From Streptomyces sp. NBC_00162 (lineage in GTDB: Bacteria > Actinomycetota > Actinomycetes > Streptomycetales > Streptomycetaceae), in NCBI RefSeq assembly GCF_024611995.1, contig NZ_CP102509.1:7688001-7752000 (forward strand): a DNA stretch of 64,000 nucleotides. Reading direction: 5' to 3'. The first letter of the stretch is position 1. Each line of letters starts with the position of its first letter. Both the position numbers and the translations under genes were made by a program. This document shows, one piece after another, positions 32,914-41,606 of this stretch. The notes beneath the pieces are model-generated. The model saw nothing but the letters and a program-made list of their open reading frames with translations. It did no database searches and was not told the origin of the DNA.

Positions 32914-35900
32914 GTGGCCGGTACGCCCCGCCTGAGTGTTGTCGTTCCCTTTCAGGACGTCGAGATATACCTCGAAGAGTGCCTGGAGTCGATAGCCAGG
33001 CAGACGTTCCCCGACCTCGAGGTCGTCATGGTCGACGACGGCTCGACGGACTCCTCGACCGCGATAGCCGCGGACTTCGCCCGCCGGGACTCCAGGTTCA
33101 GGCTCCTGCGCCAGGAGTCGATGGGACCGGGACATGCCCGTAATGTCGGCATTCGCGCAGCTCATCCCCAGGCGGAATTCCTGGCGTTCGTCGACGGCGA
33201 CGACGTCATACCCGAGTACGCCTACGAGCTGCTCGTGCGGACCCTCGAAGCCTCCGGCTCCGACTTCGTGTCGGGCAACGTGCAGATGATGAACTCCACC
33301 AAGAAGTGGCAGTCTCCGCTGCACAAGGCGCCCATGCAGCGCAGCAAGCGCGGTACCCACATCACCAAGGTGCCGGAGCTCATCTACGACCGGACGGTCT
33401 GGAACAAGCTGTTCCGGCGGTCCTTCTGGGACTACCACTACATCGCTTTCCCCGAGGGAGTCATGTATGAGGACTCCTGGGTCAACATGTTCGCCCATTT
33501 CCGTGCGGCCAAGGTGGACATCCTCACGGACATCGTCTACTTCTGGCGGCGGCGCGAGGGAGGTGCCGCACCCTCCATCACCCAGCGGCACACCGAATTC
33601 AGCAATCTGCAGGACCGGGTCGCCGCCGTGCAGTCGGTCAGCCGGTTCCTCGCCGGACATCGCGCCAGGTCGTACAGCGATCACAAGCGGAAGTACGATC
33701 TCGCCTGCCTGAAGTCGGACCTGATGCTGCATCTGAAGGTGCTGCCGGACGCCGACGCGGAGTACCAGGACGCCTTCATGCACTGGGCGAACGAGTTCCT
33801 GGACGAGGCCGACGAGGACATCATCGACGAACTTCCCGCCGATGCCCGCGTCAAATGGCTCCTGGTGCGCGAGGGCCGGCTGAAGGAACTGCTCGACGTC
33901 GTCGAGTTCGAGCGCAAGGGCGGGCCGCTGCCCGTCCAGCGGCGCCTGCACCGGTACCTCAACTACCCCTATCTCGGCGACCGTTCGATCGGCCTCGACA
34001 AGAGCGCCTACCGGCTCGACAAGGAACTGTCGCTGCACGGTTCGCTGACCAGCGCGCTCTGGGACGATTCCGGCCACCTGACCCTGCAAGGATCCGCGTA
34101 CGTCCGCTTCATCAACGTGCACAAGCGGCACATGTCGATGAAGGCGATCGCGCTGCGCAACAAGAAGCAGGGCCGGGTCGTCGTCGCGAAGGCGAAGACC
34201 ACGTACTACCCGCAGGCCACGGAGCACTCCAACCAGAACCGCTACTGCTACGACTGGTCCGGATTCCAGGTCAGCTTCGACACCTCCCGCCTCAAGCGCA
34301 AGGGCCAGTGGGTCGAAGGGACGTGGGACGTGGCCGCCGGCGTGCTGAGCCGCGGGCTGTTCCGCTACAAGGGCATCGCCCGCGGCGGCGCGGGCACCGC
34401 CGCCAACCCGCCCTACCAGTACGTCGACAAGAACACCCGCGTCGTACCGCTCTTCCTCCAGGGCAAGCTCAAGCTCCGTGTGGAGATCGTCCGTTGCCGG
34501 ATCACCCGGCACCGGATCGTCGGCGACAACCTCGAACTCGGCGGTGTCTACCTGGGGCCCAAGCTGCCCGAGTGGGGCAAGTTCCGGGTGACCAGCATGG
34601 CCGGCGCCGGGCGTCACGACGCCTGGGTCCACTTCAAGCCGGGCGGCGAGGGCTGGTACACCTTCGTGACCCGCATCCCGGTCAAGGCCCTGGTTCCCGG
34701 CCACCGTACGAACTCCGGCGACGGAGTCCCGCAGACCTGGAACACCGGCAGCAACGGCTGGAAGACCACCCTCCACGTCGAGGGCCGCAAGGCGGCCATC
34801 TACCCGGTCATGGCGGAGGAGACCACCGACGGCCACTACCGCCTCCCGGCCCAGCTGCAGACGCAGGCCGCGGACCGCGAGGTCTTCGTACACCGCAACG
34901 GCTCCGGCTACGTGGTGATGTTCGAGCGGGACACCCTGCCGCTGGCCACCGCGGCCACCTGGCACCCGGACGGCTCGCTGGAGGTCGTCGTCGGCTACGC
35001 GGCGGAGGACATGCTCAGCGCGTCCGAATACGCCGCGGCCCACATCGTCGTCCGCTCCCGGGCGCACGGCGCCGAGCGCGTCGTCCCCATCACCTGGTAC
35101 GGCCAGGAGTTCCGCTTCGTCGTCACGCCCGCCGCCATGCGCACCCTGGCCGGCGACATTCCGCTGGCCTCCGGCCGCTGGGACTTCTTCCTGCGCCGCC
35201 AGGACCCCTCCGCGGTCACCCCGGAGAACCGGTCCAACGACCTCATGGTCAAGATGGCGCAGGAACTGATCCCCACGTTCCCCAGCGAGATGACCGCGAG
35301 CGAGCGGCGCTACGAACTGCAGGCGGAGGCCTACGACCGGCTCTCGCTCCTGGTGCACTCGGCGATGCCGGACGAGGCGCGCGGCCCGTACCGCCAGAAG
35401 CTGATGCGCACCAAGACCTACCCGGGCGCCCGGCGCAAGTCGCTGAAGCAGGCGGTGCTGTTCGACGCCTTCAAGGGGACCCAGTACTCCGACAGCCCGC
35501 GCGCCCTGCACGAGGAGATGGTCCGGCGGGGCGTCGACCTCGAGCACCTGTGGGTCGTGCGCGACGACCAGGTCGCAGTCCCACCGACCGCCCGCCCCGT
35601 CCGCATGTGGTCCCCCGACTGGTACGAGGCCATGGCCAGGGCCCGGTACGTCGTCGCCAACAACCACCTGCCCGACTGGTTCGAGAAGCGCGACGGGCAG
35701 GTCGTCGTACAGACCTGGCACGGCACGCCGCTCAAGAAGATCGGGCACGACATCGAAGCCGTGCACTTCGCGGACAAGCGCTACCTGGAGCGCGTGGAGA
35801 AGGAGGTGCAGAACTGGGACATGCTGGTGTCCCCGAACAGCTTCAGCACCCCCATCCTCAAGCGCGCCTTCCAGTTCCCGGGCGAGATGGTCGAGAGCGG

Positions 35901-36660
35901 CTACCCGCGCAACGACGTCCTGCGCCGCGCGGACTCGGGACAGCGGGCGGCCGAGGTGCGCCGCCGCATCGGACTCCCGCCGGGCAAGCGCGTCGTCATG
36001 TACGCACCGACCTGGCGCGACGACCAGTTCTACGCGCCGGGCAAGTACAAGCTCGACTTCCGCATCGACCTGGACGACGCAAGGGCGCAGCTGGGCCACG
36101 ACCACGTACTGCTGGTGCGCCGCCACCCCAACGTGGTGGACCCGGTGCCCGGCGCCGGTGACGGGTTCGTGTTCGACGTGTCCGACTACCCGGACATGGC
36201 GGACCTCTCCCTCATCGCCGACGTGATGATCACGGACTACTCCTCCCTGATGTTCGACTTCGTCAACACCGGGCGGCCGATCCTCTTCTTCACCTACGAC
36301 CTCGACCACTACCGGGACACGCTGCGCGGGTTCTACTTCGACTTCGAGCAGTCCGCCCCGGGTCCGCTGCTGTTCAGCTCCCCGGAACTGATCGGGGCGA
36401 TCCGCAACATCGACCGGATCCAGCAGGGCTACGCGGCCCGCTACAGCTGGTTCCAGCAGGAGTTCTGCGACCTCGACGACGGCTACGCGGCGGCCCGGCT
36501 GACCGACCGCATCCTGATCGCCGGGGGAGACCTCGACCCCGCGCACGCGCAGGCACCGGCCGTCGGCCACGCTCCCGGCCCGGCGGGTCCCTGGAACGGG
36601 AGCACCCTCGGCCAGGTGCCACGGCAGCCGGTGAGAAGGATGGATTCCGAGCATGTCTAA
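32914..36660 (+). CDS. GT2 glycosyltransferase fused to a TagF-like CDP-polyol polymerase
   Basis: This protein has 1248 residues. Residues 5-230 are a GT-A family 2 transferase (LSVVVPFQDVEIYLEECLESI; MVDDGSTD; metal site D94-G-D96-D97). A beta-rich middle (about 250-820) carries no motif I can name. Residues about 835-1210 are a CDP-glycerol glycerophosphotransferase domain with QTWHGTPLKKIG (near 931), YAPTWRD, RHP and TDYSSLMFDF (near 1107). Such fusions build teichoic-acid-like or phosphate-linked sugar polymers at the inner membrane face; the donor (CDP-glycerol, CDP-ribitol or other) is not readable. GTG start with AAGGAG eight bases upstream. The end, RMDSEHV, overlaps the next start. 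Confidence 0.88.
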   Translation: MAGTPRLSVVVPFQDVEIYLEECLESIARQTFPDLEVVMVDDGSTDSSTAIAADFARRDSRFRLLRQESMGPGHARNVGIRAAHPQAEFLAFVDGDDVIPEYAYELLVRTLEASGSDFVSGNVQMMNSTKKWQSPLHKAPMQRSKRGTHITKVPELIYDRTVWNKLFRRSFWDYHYIAFPEGVMYEDSWVNMFAHFRAAKVDILTDIVYFWRRREGGAAPSITQRHTEFSNLQDRVAAVQSVSRFLAGHRARSYSDHKRKYDLACLKSDLMLHLKVLPDADAEYQDAFMHWANEFLDEADEDIIDELPADARVKWLLVREGRLKELLDVVEFERKGGPLPVQRRLHRYLNYPYLGDRSIGLDKSAYRLDKELSLHGSLTSALWDDSGHLTLQGSAYVRFINVHKRHMSMKAIALRNKKQGRVVVAKAKTTYYPQATEHSNQNRYCYDWSGFQVSFDTSRLKRKGQWVEGTWDVAAGVLSRGLFRYKGIARGGAGTAANPPYQYVDKNTRVVPLFLQGKLKLRVEIVRCRITRHRIVGDNLELGGVYLGPKLPEWGKFRVTSMAGAGRHDAWVHFKPGGEGWYTFVTRIPVKALVPGHRTNSGDGVPQTWNTGSNGWKTTLHVEGRKAAIYPVMAEETTDGHYRLPAQLQTQAADREVFVHRNGSGYVVMFERDTLPLATAATWHPDGSLEVVVGYAAEDMLSASEYAAAHIVVRSRAHGAERVVPITWYGQEFRFVVTPAAMRTLAGDIPLASGRWDFFLRRQDPSAVTPENRSNDLMVKMAQELIPTFPSEMTASERRYELQAEAYDRLSLLVHSAMPDEARGPYRQKLMRTKTYPGARRKSLKQAVLFDAFKGTQYSDSPRALHEEMVRRGVDLEHLWVVRDDQVAVPPTARPVRMWSPDWYEAMARARYVVANNHLPDWFEKRDGQVVVQTWHGTPLKKIGHDIEAVHFADKRYLERVEKEVQNWDMLVSPNSFSTPILKRAFQFPGEMVESGYPRNDVLRRADSGQRAAEVRRRIGLPPGKRVVMYAPTWRDDQFYAPGKYKLDFRIDLDDARAQLGHDHVLLVRRHPNVVDPVPGAGDGFVFDVSDYPDMADLSLIADVMITDYSSLMFDFVNTGRPILFFTYDLDHYRDTLRGFYFDFEQSAPGPLLFSSPELIGAIRNIDRIQQGYAARYSWFQQEFCDLDDGYAAARLTDRILIAGGDLDPAHAQAPAVGHAPGPAGPWNGSTLGQVPRQPVRRMDSEHV

Positions 36661-38134
36661 GGCAGCGAAGAACGCGCGTCGCGTCTTCACGGGTGTGGAT
36701 GCCTCCGGGCCGGTTCCCGTCGAGTACCGGTTCTCCCACGCCAGGAACGGGAACCGGCATCTGGTCGTCGTCTTCGCGAACTCCGGCGCGCCCGACGACT
36801 ACGGGATGTCGGGCGGAGTCCTCGACAAGGTGCGGTCGAACATCCTGTGGATCCGTGACTCCTTCGAGGGTGCGAACAGCTTCTACCTGTGCCAGGGGAT
36901 GGACTTCGGCATCGAGCAGTCGGTTGCCGGGCTCATCGCGCGGGTGATGAACGCGCTGTCGCTGACCCCGGACGAATGCACCATGATCGGCAGTTCCGGG
37001 GGCGGCAGCGCGGCGCTCTGGTTCGGGCTGAAGTACGGCTACCGCAACATCGTGAGCAGCGTGCCCGAGTTCCTGATCGGGACGTACGTCACGGAGGCCC
37101 TTGCGGACACCGCGCGGCTGATGATGGGGGAGGTGACGGAGGAGAAGGTGCGCTTCCTCGACTCGGTCCTCCCCGACCTGGTGCGCAGTCGGCCGAACCC
37201 CACGGCCAACATCTACCTGATCTCCTCGCCCCAGGACGAGCAGTTCACGCGCCAGGTGGAGCCGTTCCTCGCACTGTTGCAGGGGTACGCGCACTTCAAC
37301 TTCATCTTCAACGACTCCTCCCTGGTCGCCGGCCATCCGAAGGTGGTGGCACACAACGTCCCCGTCATCATGGGTCTGTTGAACCTCCTCGTCGACGGAA
37401 TCAGCCCCGTGATCGGCGGCGTCCGCTACGGCTACGAGGAGCCGGAGCGCGACAAGGCCGGGATCGAGGCGTATCTGTCGGCGACCTCGCAGGTGCGGGG
37501 GGTCGATTTCCCGGCGCCGGTGGTGCTGATGCCCGCGGCGGAGGAGCGGCTGCCGGCGCATGCGGTCAGGTTCGTGGGGTCCGCTCCGCGTGCGGTGCGG
37601 GTCAGCATCTGGGAGAACGGCAAGTTCCAGGGGTCCCCGGCGGTCGCCCCCGACGGCAGCTGGACCTGGCTGCGGGACAAGCCGTGGGGCAAGGGGCGGC
37701 ACGTGGTGCGGCTCTTCGGGGTGGACGCGAACAACTTCCACTCCGAGCGCAGCGAGGTGGTCTTCACGGTCGCGGACCCGGTGGACGCCCAAGATCCCGT
37801 GTCCGCGCCGGCCCAGCCCCTCGCGCTGACGGTGACCTCGCCGGGCGCCCATCAGCAGGTGCCGGGCCCGGTCGCCCGGTTGGCGGGCTTCGCCCCCGGT
37901 GCGGTGCGGGTGGAGTTCCAGGAGGCCGGGGTGAGCTTGGGAGCCTGCCCCGTGATGGCGGACGGCAGCTGGGCCTGGGAATCGAACTGGGCCTGGAACG
38001 AGGGGCCGCACTTCGTGGAGGCCGTCGCGGTGGGCGCCGGGGGCAATGCCTCCGCCTGGATCTCCGTCCCCTTCGCGGTGGCGGGCGCCTACACCGTCCC
38101 CGTGCCCGGCGGCTACCCCGGCGCGAGGCACTGA
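36653..38134 (+). CDS. serine-hydrolase-fold protein with two Ig-like modules, copy 1
   Basis: This 493-residue protein opens with an alpha/beta-hydrolase-like domain (about 1-265) resembling Asp2 or XcbB/CpsF proteins of glycan and glycoprotein pathways. The candidate triad is Ser115 (GSSGGG), Asp194 (SSPQD) and His227 (VAGH). Two Ig-like modules follow (about 285-370 and 385-475, each with a DGSW...W...E/G..H.V pattern). There is no signal peptide, although Ig-like modules usually work outside the cell. The residue after the serine is Gly, where copy 2 and relatives have Lys. The ATG overlaps the GT2-TagF stop. It may acylate, deacylate or otherwise modify the polymer; this is inference. 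Confidence 0.7.
   Translation: MSKAAKNARRVFTGVDASGPVPVEYRFSHARNGNRHLVVVFANSGAPDDYGMSGGVLDKVRSNILWIRDSFEGANSFYLCQGMDFGIEQSVAGLIARVMNALSLTPDECTMIGSSGGGSAALWFGLKYGYRNIVSSVPEFLIGTYVTEALADTARLMMGEVTEEKVRFLDSVLPDLVRSRPNPTANIYLISSPQDEQFTRQVEPFLALLQGYAHFNFIFNDSSLVAGHPKVVAHNVPVIMGLLNLLVDGISPVIGGVRYGYEEPERDKAGIEAYLSATSQVRGVDFPAPVVLMPAAEERLPAHAVRFVGSAPRAVRVSIWENGKFQGSPAVAPDGSWTWLRDKPWGKGRHVVRLFGVDANNFHSERSEVVFTVADPVDAQDPVSAPAQPLALTVTSPGAHQQVPGPVARLAGFAPGAVRVEFQEAGVSLGACPVMADGSWAWESNWAWNEGPHFVEAVAVGAGGNASAWISVPFAVAGAYTVPVPGGYPGARH
37478..37669 (+). repeat. 192-bp segment identical to 39010-39201
   Basis: This stretch is base-for-base identical to 39010-39201, offset by exactly 1532 bp. Sequence on both sides is clearly diverged. 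It codes the first Ig-like module and indicates recent gene conversion between the tandem copies. A further 61 bp from 37685 is again identical. Confidence 0.9.
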
Positions 38135-38184
38135 CCCGCGGGGGCGGGTTCGTGCCAGGTCGGTGAGAAGAATGGATTCCGAGC

Positions 38185-39690
38185 ATGTCTAACACAGCGA
38201 AGAACGAGCGCCGCGTCATCACGGGTGTGGATGCCTCCGGGCCGGTTCCGGTCGAGTACCGGTTCTCCCACGCCAAGAACGGCAGCCGGCACCTCGTCGT
38301 GGTGTTCGCCAACCTCAACGCGCCCGGCGAGTACGGGATGGGGGGCGGGATCCTCGACAACCTCCGGTCGAACATCCTGTGGATCCGCGACTCCTTCGAC
38401 GGCGCGAACAGCTACTACCTGTGCCAGGGGATGGATTTCGGCATCGAGCGGTCGGTCGCCGGGCTCATCGCGCGGGTGATGAACGCGCTGTCGCTGACAC
38501 CGGACCAGTGCACGATGTTCGGCAGTTCCAAGGGCGGCAGCGCGGCGCTGCTCTTCGGCCTGAAGTACGGCTACAAGAACATCATCGCCAGCGTGCCGCA
38601 GTTCCGGATCGGAACGTTCGTCGTGAGCGCCATGGCGGATTCCGCCCCCGCGATGATGGGGGAGGTGACGGAGGACAAGGTGCGCTTCCTCGACTCGATC
38701 CTTCCCGAGGTGGTGCGCGGCAGCGCCAACCGTTCCGCCAACATCTACCTGATCTCCTCGCCTCAGGACCGGCAGTACGCGATCCACATCGAGCCGTACC
38801 TCGGACTGTTCCAGGGCTACGGGAACTTCAACTTCATCTTCAACGACTCTCCTCTGATCTCCGGTCACGACAAGGTGACCACGCGGAACATCCCTTCCAT
38901 GGTGGGGCTGTTGAACCTCGTCACCCACGGGGTCGTCCCCCGCATCGGCGCCGTCCGCAACGGCCGCGAGGAGCCGCAGCGCGACACGTCCGGCATCGAC
39001 GGGTACCTCTCGGCGACCTCGCAGGTGCGGGGGGTCGATTTCCCGGCGCCGGTGGTGCTGATGCCCGCGGCGGAGGAGCGGCTGCCGGCGCATGCGGTCA
39101 GGTTCGTGGGGTCCGCTCCGCGTGCGGTGCGGGTCAGCATCTGGGAGAACGGCAAGTTCCAGGGGTCCCCGGCGGTCGCCCCCGACGGCAGCTGGACCTG
39201 GGAGCGGGAGAAGCCCTGGGGCAAGGGGCGGCACGTGGTGCGGCTCTTCGGGGTGGACGCGAACAACTTCCACTCCGGGCGCAGCGAAGTGGTGTTCACC
39301 GCCACCGACGATGCCGTCGCACCGTCGCCGGTTGCCGGCCCGCCAGGGGCGGCCGCGCAGGCACCGGCTCAGTCGCCCGTCCTGTCCGTGACCTCTCCGG
39401 TTCCCCAGCAGCAGGTGCAGGGCCCGGCGGTGCGCTTCACGGGTTTCGCCCCGGGCGCGGTGCGGGTGGACTTCCAGGAGCGCGGCACGGCCCTGGGGAC
39501 GTGCGAGGTGATGGCCGACGGTGCCTGGGCCTGGGCCCCGGGCTGGGCCTGGACCGAGGGCGAGCACTTCGTCGAGGCCGTGGCGGTGGACGCGATGGGC
39601 AACGCCTCCGCCTGGACCTCCGTCCCCTTCGTCCTGATGAACGCCTACATCGTGCCGGCCCAGGGCGGTTACACCGCTACGAGGTACTGA
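38185..39690 (+). CDS. serine-hydrolase-fold protein with two Ig-like modules, copy 2
   Basis: This 501-residue paralogue of the preceding gene is collinear with it through the first Ig-like module. Ser115 (GSSKGG, the usual family form), Asp194 (SSPQD) and His227 (ISGH) are all kept. The linker between Ig modules is longer and Pro/Ala-rich (about 375-395). The 24 bases before its ATG still encode RMDSEHV-stop, the tail of the upstream polymerase gene, showing that the duplication unit began inside that gene. It should be the more active copy if the Lys matters. It ends 14 bases inside the convergent nuclease-fold gene. Confidence 0.72.
   Translation: MSNTAKNERRVITGVDASGPVPVEYRFSHAKNGSRHLVVVFANLNAPGEYGMGGGILDNLRSNILWIRDSFDGANSYYLCQGMDFGIERSVAGLIARVMNALSLTPDQCTMFGSSKGGSAALLFGLKYGYKNIIASVPQFRIGTFVVSAMADSAPAMMGEVTEDKVRFLDSILPEVVRGSANRSANIYLISSPQDRQYAIHIEPYLGLFQGYGNFNFIFNDSPLISGHDKVTTRNIPSMVGLLNLVTHGVVPRIGAVRNGREEPQRDTSGIDGYLSATSQVRGVDFPAPVVLMPAAEERLPAHAVRFVGSAPRAVRVSIWENGKFQGSPAVAPDGSWTWEREKPWGKGRHVVRLFGVDANNFHSGRSEVVFTATDDAVAPSPVAGPPGAAAQAPAQSPVLSVTSPVPQQQVQGPAVRFTGFAPGAVRVDFQERGTALGTCEVMADGAWAWAPGWAWTEGEHFVEAVAVDAMGNASAWTSVPFVLMNAYIVPAQGGYTATRY
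39010..39201 (+). repeat. 192-bp segment identical to 37478-37669
   Basis: Second member of the identical pair, in the first Ig-like module of copy 2; same frame and codon positions as the first. Confidence 0.9.
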
Positions 39691-40609
39691 CCTCCGCGGC
39701 GGGACGGCTCACCCGCATCACCAGGGCCCGGTGGTCGGAGGCTTTGGTGTCCACGACCTGGCAGGCGGTGCGCGGCAGCGTCGTGAACAGGTAGTCGATC
39801 TTCGTCCCGTCCTCGTGGGTGCGGCGTCCCGCCCGGGACACGCCCTTCTGGTCGCATTCCTGGTACGTGGTGTAGGCCTCGGCCGGCCAGAGCCAGCTGG
39901 TGGGGCTCCCGCCGACCGGCGGCGCCGAGTTGAAGTCACCGCCGATGATCGTACGGTCGTCCTCGGAAGCTGCCTCGAAGAGCGAGCGGAGCTGGTCGTC
40001 CCGGAAGTCCCAGTCGGGGTGCACCGTATCGGTGCCGCGCAGGGCGACATGCCCGTTGCACACGCGGACCCCCTGGGCCGGAACCTGCGCGCACAGGAAC
40101 CGCCGGTGCAGCCCCGCCGTCGGCTGCTGGGTCGGTACGGCCTTGACCTCGGTGAGCGGGGAGGCGGCGAGCAGACCGGAGCCGGCCTGGCCCCTGCCCT
40201 CTCCCGTGCAGCTGACGGGTTCGCTGCGGCCCGCCTCGTCCACGCTGACGTAGGGATCGAACTGGCTGTGCCAGTCCTTGCCCAGGCGCCGAGCGGCCGA
40301 CAGCAGGTCCTCGGAGCAGACCTCCTGGAGGAGCATGACGCGGACACCGCGTGCGTCGGCCAGGGCACGCAGCTGCTGGAACTTGTCGTTCGGGCTGCCC
40401 TTGTCCTCGCAGCCCCACTGCTCCACACCGCACATGTTCCACGTGGCCACGGACACCGTGTCCGCCTTGGCCTCGGGAGAGAGTGACGGCGGCATCGAGG
40501 CGGTGTGCCCGGACGTGCAGGCCGCCGTGGTCAGCAGACCGAGCGCCGTCGCCACGCGGCCGAAGCGGCGCGATCGACGGCGTATCCCGGTCTCCGTGTG
40601 TCTGTGCAT
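39677..40609 (-). CDS. endonuclease/exonuclease/phosphatase-fold lipoprotein
   Basis: This 310-residue protein has a basic N-terminus and a lipobox LTTAAC with Cys31, so it is probably a lipoprotein on the outer face of the membrane. The EEP fold motifs are present: ATWNMCG (Asn metal ligand), LLQEVC (Glu), GDFNS (Asp/Asn) and SDHRALVMRV (catalytic Asp-His). The family includes nucleases, sphingomyelinases and phosphoesterases; substrate unknown. It is the first of three such proteins in the window. Confidence 0.83.
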   Translation of the reverse strand: MHRHTETGIRRRSRRFGRVATALGLLTTAACTSGHTASMPPSLSPEAKADTVSVATWNMCGVEQWGCEDKGSPNDKFQQLRALADARGVRVMLLQEVCSEDLLSAARRLGKDWHSQFDPYVSVDEAGRSEPVSCTGEGRGQAGSGLLAASPLTEVKAVPTQQPTAGLHRRFLCAQVPAQGVRVCNGHVALRGTDTVHPDWDFRDDQLRSLFEAASEDDRTIIGGDFNSAPPVGGSPTSWLWPAEAYTTYQECDQKGVSRAGRRTHEDGTKIDYLFTTLPRTACQVVDTKASDHRALVMRVSRPAAEVSTS

Positions 40610-40634
40610 GCCGCCATCATTGAGTATGCGCCGG

Positions 40635-41387
40635 TCAGGCGGTGCATCGGGGGGACCGGAACAGTGCCGTCCAGAGGAAGGGTTCGCCGAAGAGCGGGGA
40701 CTCGGGCGGCTCGTCGCGCATGCGGCGCAGTTCGACCTCCGCGAGGTCGGAGAAGATCCAGCGCAACGACTCGGGCGTGTAGGCGAGGCCGCCCTGCAGG
40801 CCGGACTGACGGTAGAAGTCCGCGTCGGGCAGCTCGGAGCCTATCTCGCCGGCCGCGAAGCAGGTGAGGGCGAGATGGCCGCCGGGCGCGAGGACCCGGT
40901 CGAGGAGGCCGAGGTAGCTGATGCGGCGGTGCGGCGGCAGGTGGTGGAAGCAGCCGGAGTCGTAGATCAGGTCGTACGGACCGCTCAACTCGGACGCGGT
41001 GAGGGTGAAGGCGTCGCCGCAGTGGAAGCGGACGCCGGCCCCCGCCTCGCGGGCGCGGTCCTCGGCCCAGGCGATGGCCGCCGGTGACAGGTCCACGGCG
41101 TCGACCTCGAAGCCCAGGGAGGCGAGCCGCAGCGCGTTGCGGCCCGGACCACAGCCGAGATCGAGGGCGCGGCCCGGGGTGATCAGACCCCGGTCGAGGT
41201 ACGAGACCAGGTTCTCGTCCGGCTTCGCCACGAAGAAGGGCACCGGCTTCGAGCGGTCGGCGTAGAAGCCGTCCCACCAGGAGGCCGCGCCGGCCGTCCA
41301 GCGGTCGGCCTCCGGCGCGAACAGGCCGTCCAGGAGGCTCAGTACGTCGTCCACCGTGCGGATGTTCCGGCCCGCGTTCTCGTTCAT
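40635..41387 (-). CDS. class I SAM-dependent methyltransferase
   Basis: This 250-residue enzyme has SAM motif I ALDLGCGPGRNALRLA (near residue 74), motif II EVDAVDLSP and a motif-IV-like YDLIYDSGCFHHLPPHRR. The latter resembles thiopurine/small-molecule methyltransferases of the TehB type. The substrate is not known. A TTG codon directly before the ATG is an alternative start. AAAGGGG precedes it. Confidence 0.83.
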   Translation of the reverse strand: MNENAGRNIRTVDDVLSLLDGLFAPEADRWTAGAASWWDGFYADRSKPVPFFVAKPDENLVSYLDRGLITPGRALDLGCGPGRNALRLASLGFEVDAVDLSPAAIAWAEDRAREAGAGVRFHCGDAFTLTASELSGPYDLIYDSGCFHHLPPHRRISYLGLLDRVLAPGGHLALTCFAAGEIGSELPDADFYRQSGLQGGLAYTPESLRWIFSDLAEVELRRMRDEPPESPLFGEPFLWTALFRSPRCTA

Positions 41388-41606
41388 CAAGTCCCCTTTC
41401 CCGAGAGGGGAATCGTATGTCCCGGAAGCATGAAAGCCCAGCTCAGAGGCGGTGTGGAGGGCGTCCGTGCGACCCTCTGGCGGCCTGCGGACAAGGCGGC
41501 GAGCCCGCCCCCTTCAGGTGGGGGCGTTCGGCCGTCCACGCGCTCGCCGAAGGCCGTCTCGGGGGCAGTCCTGGTTCTCCCGGGCCGGGTTTCCTAGAGT
41601 GGGGGC

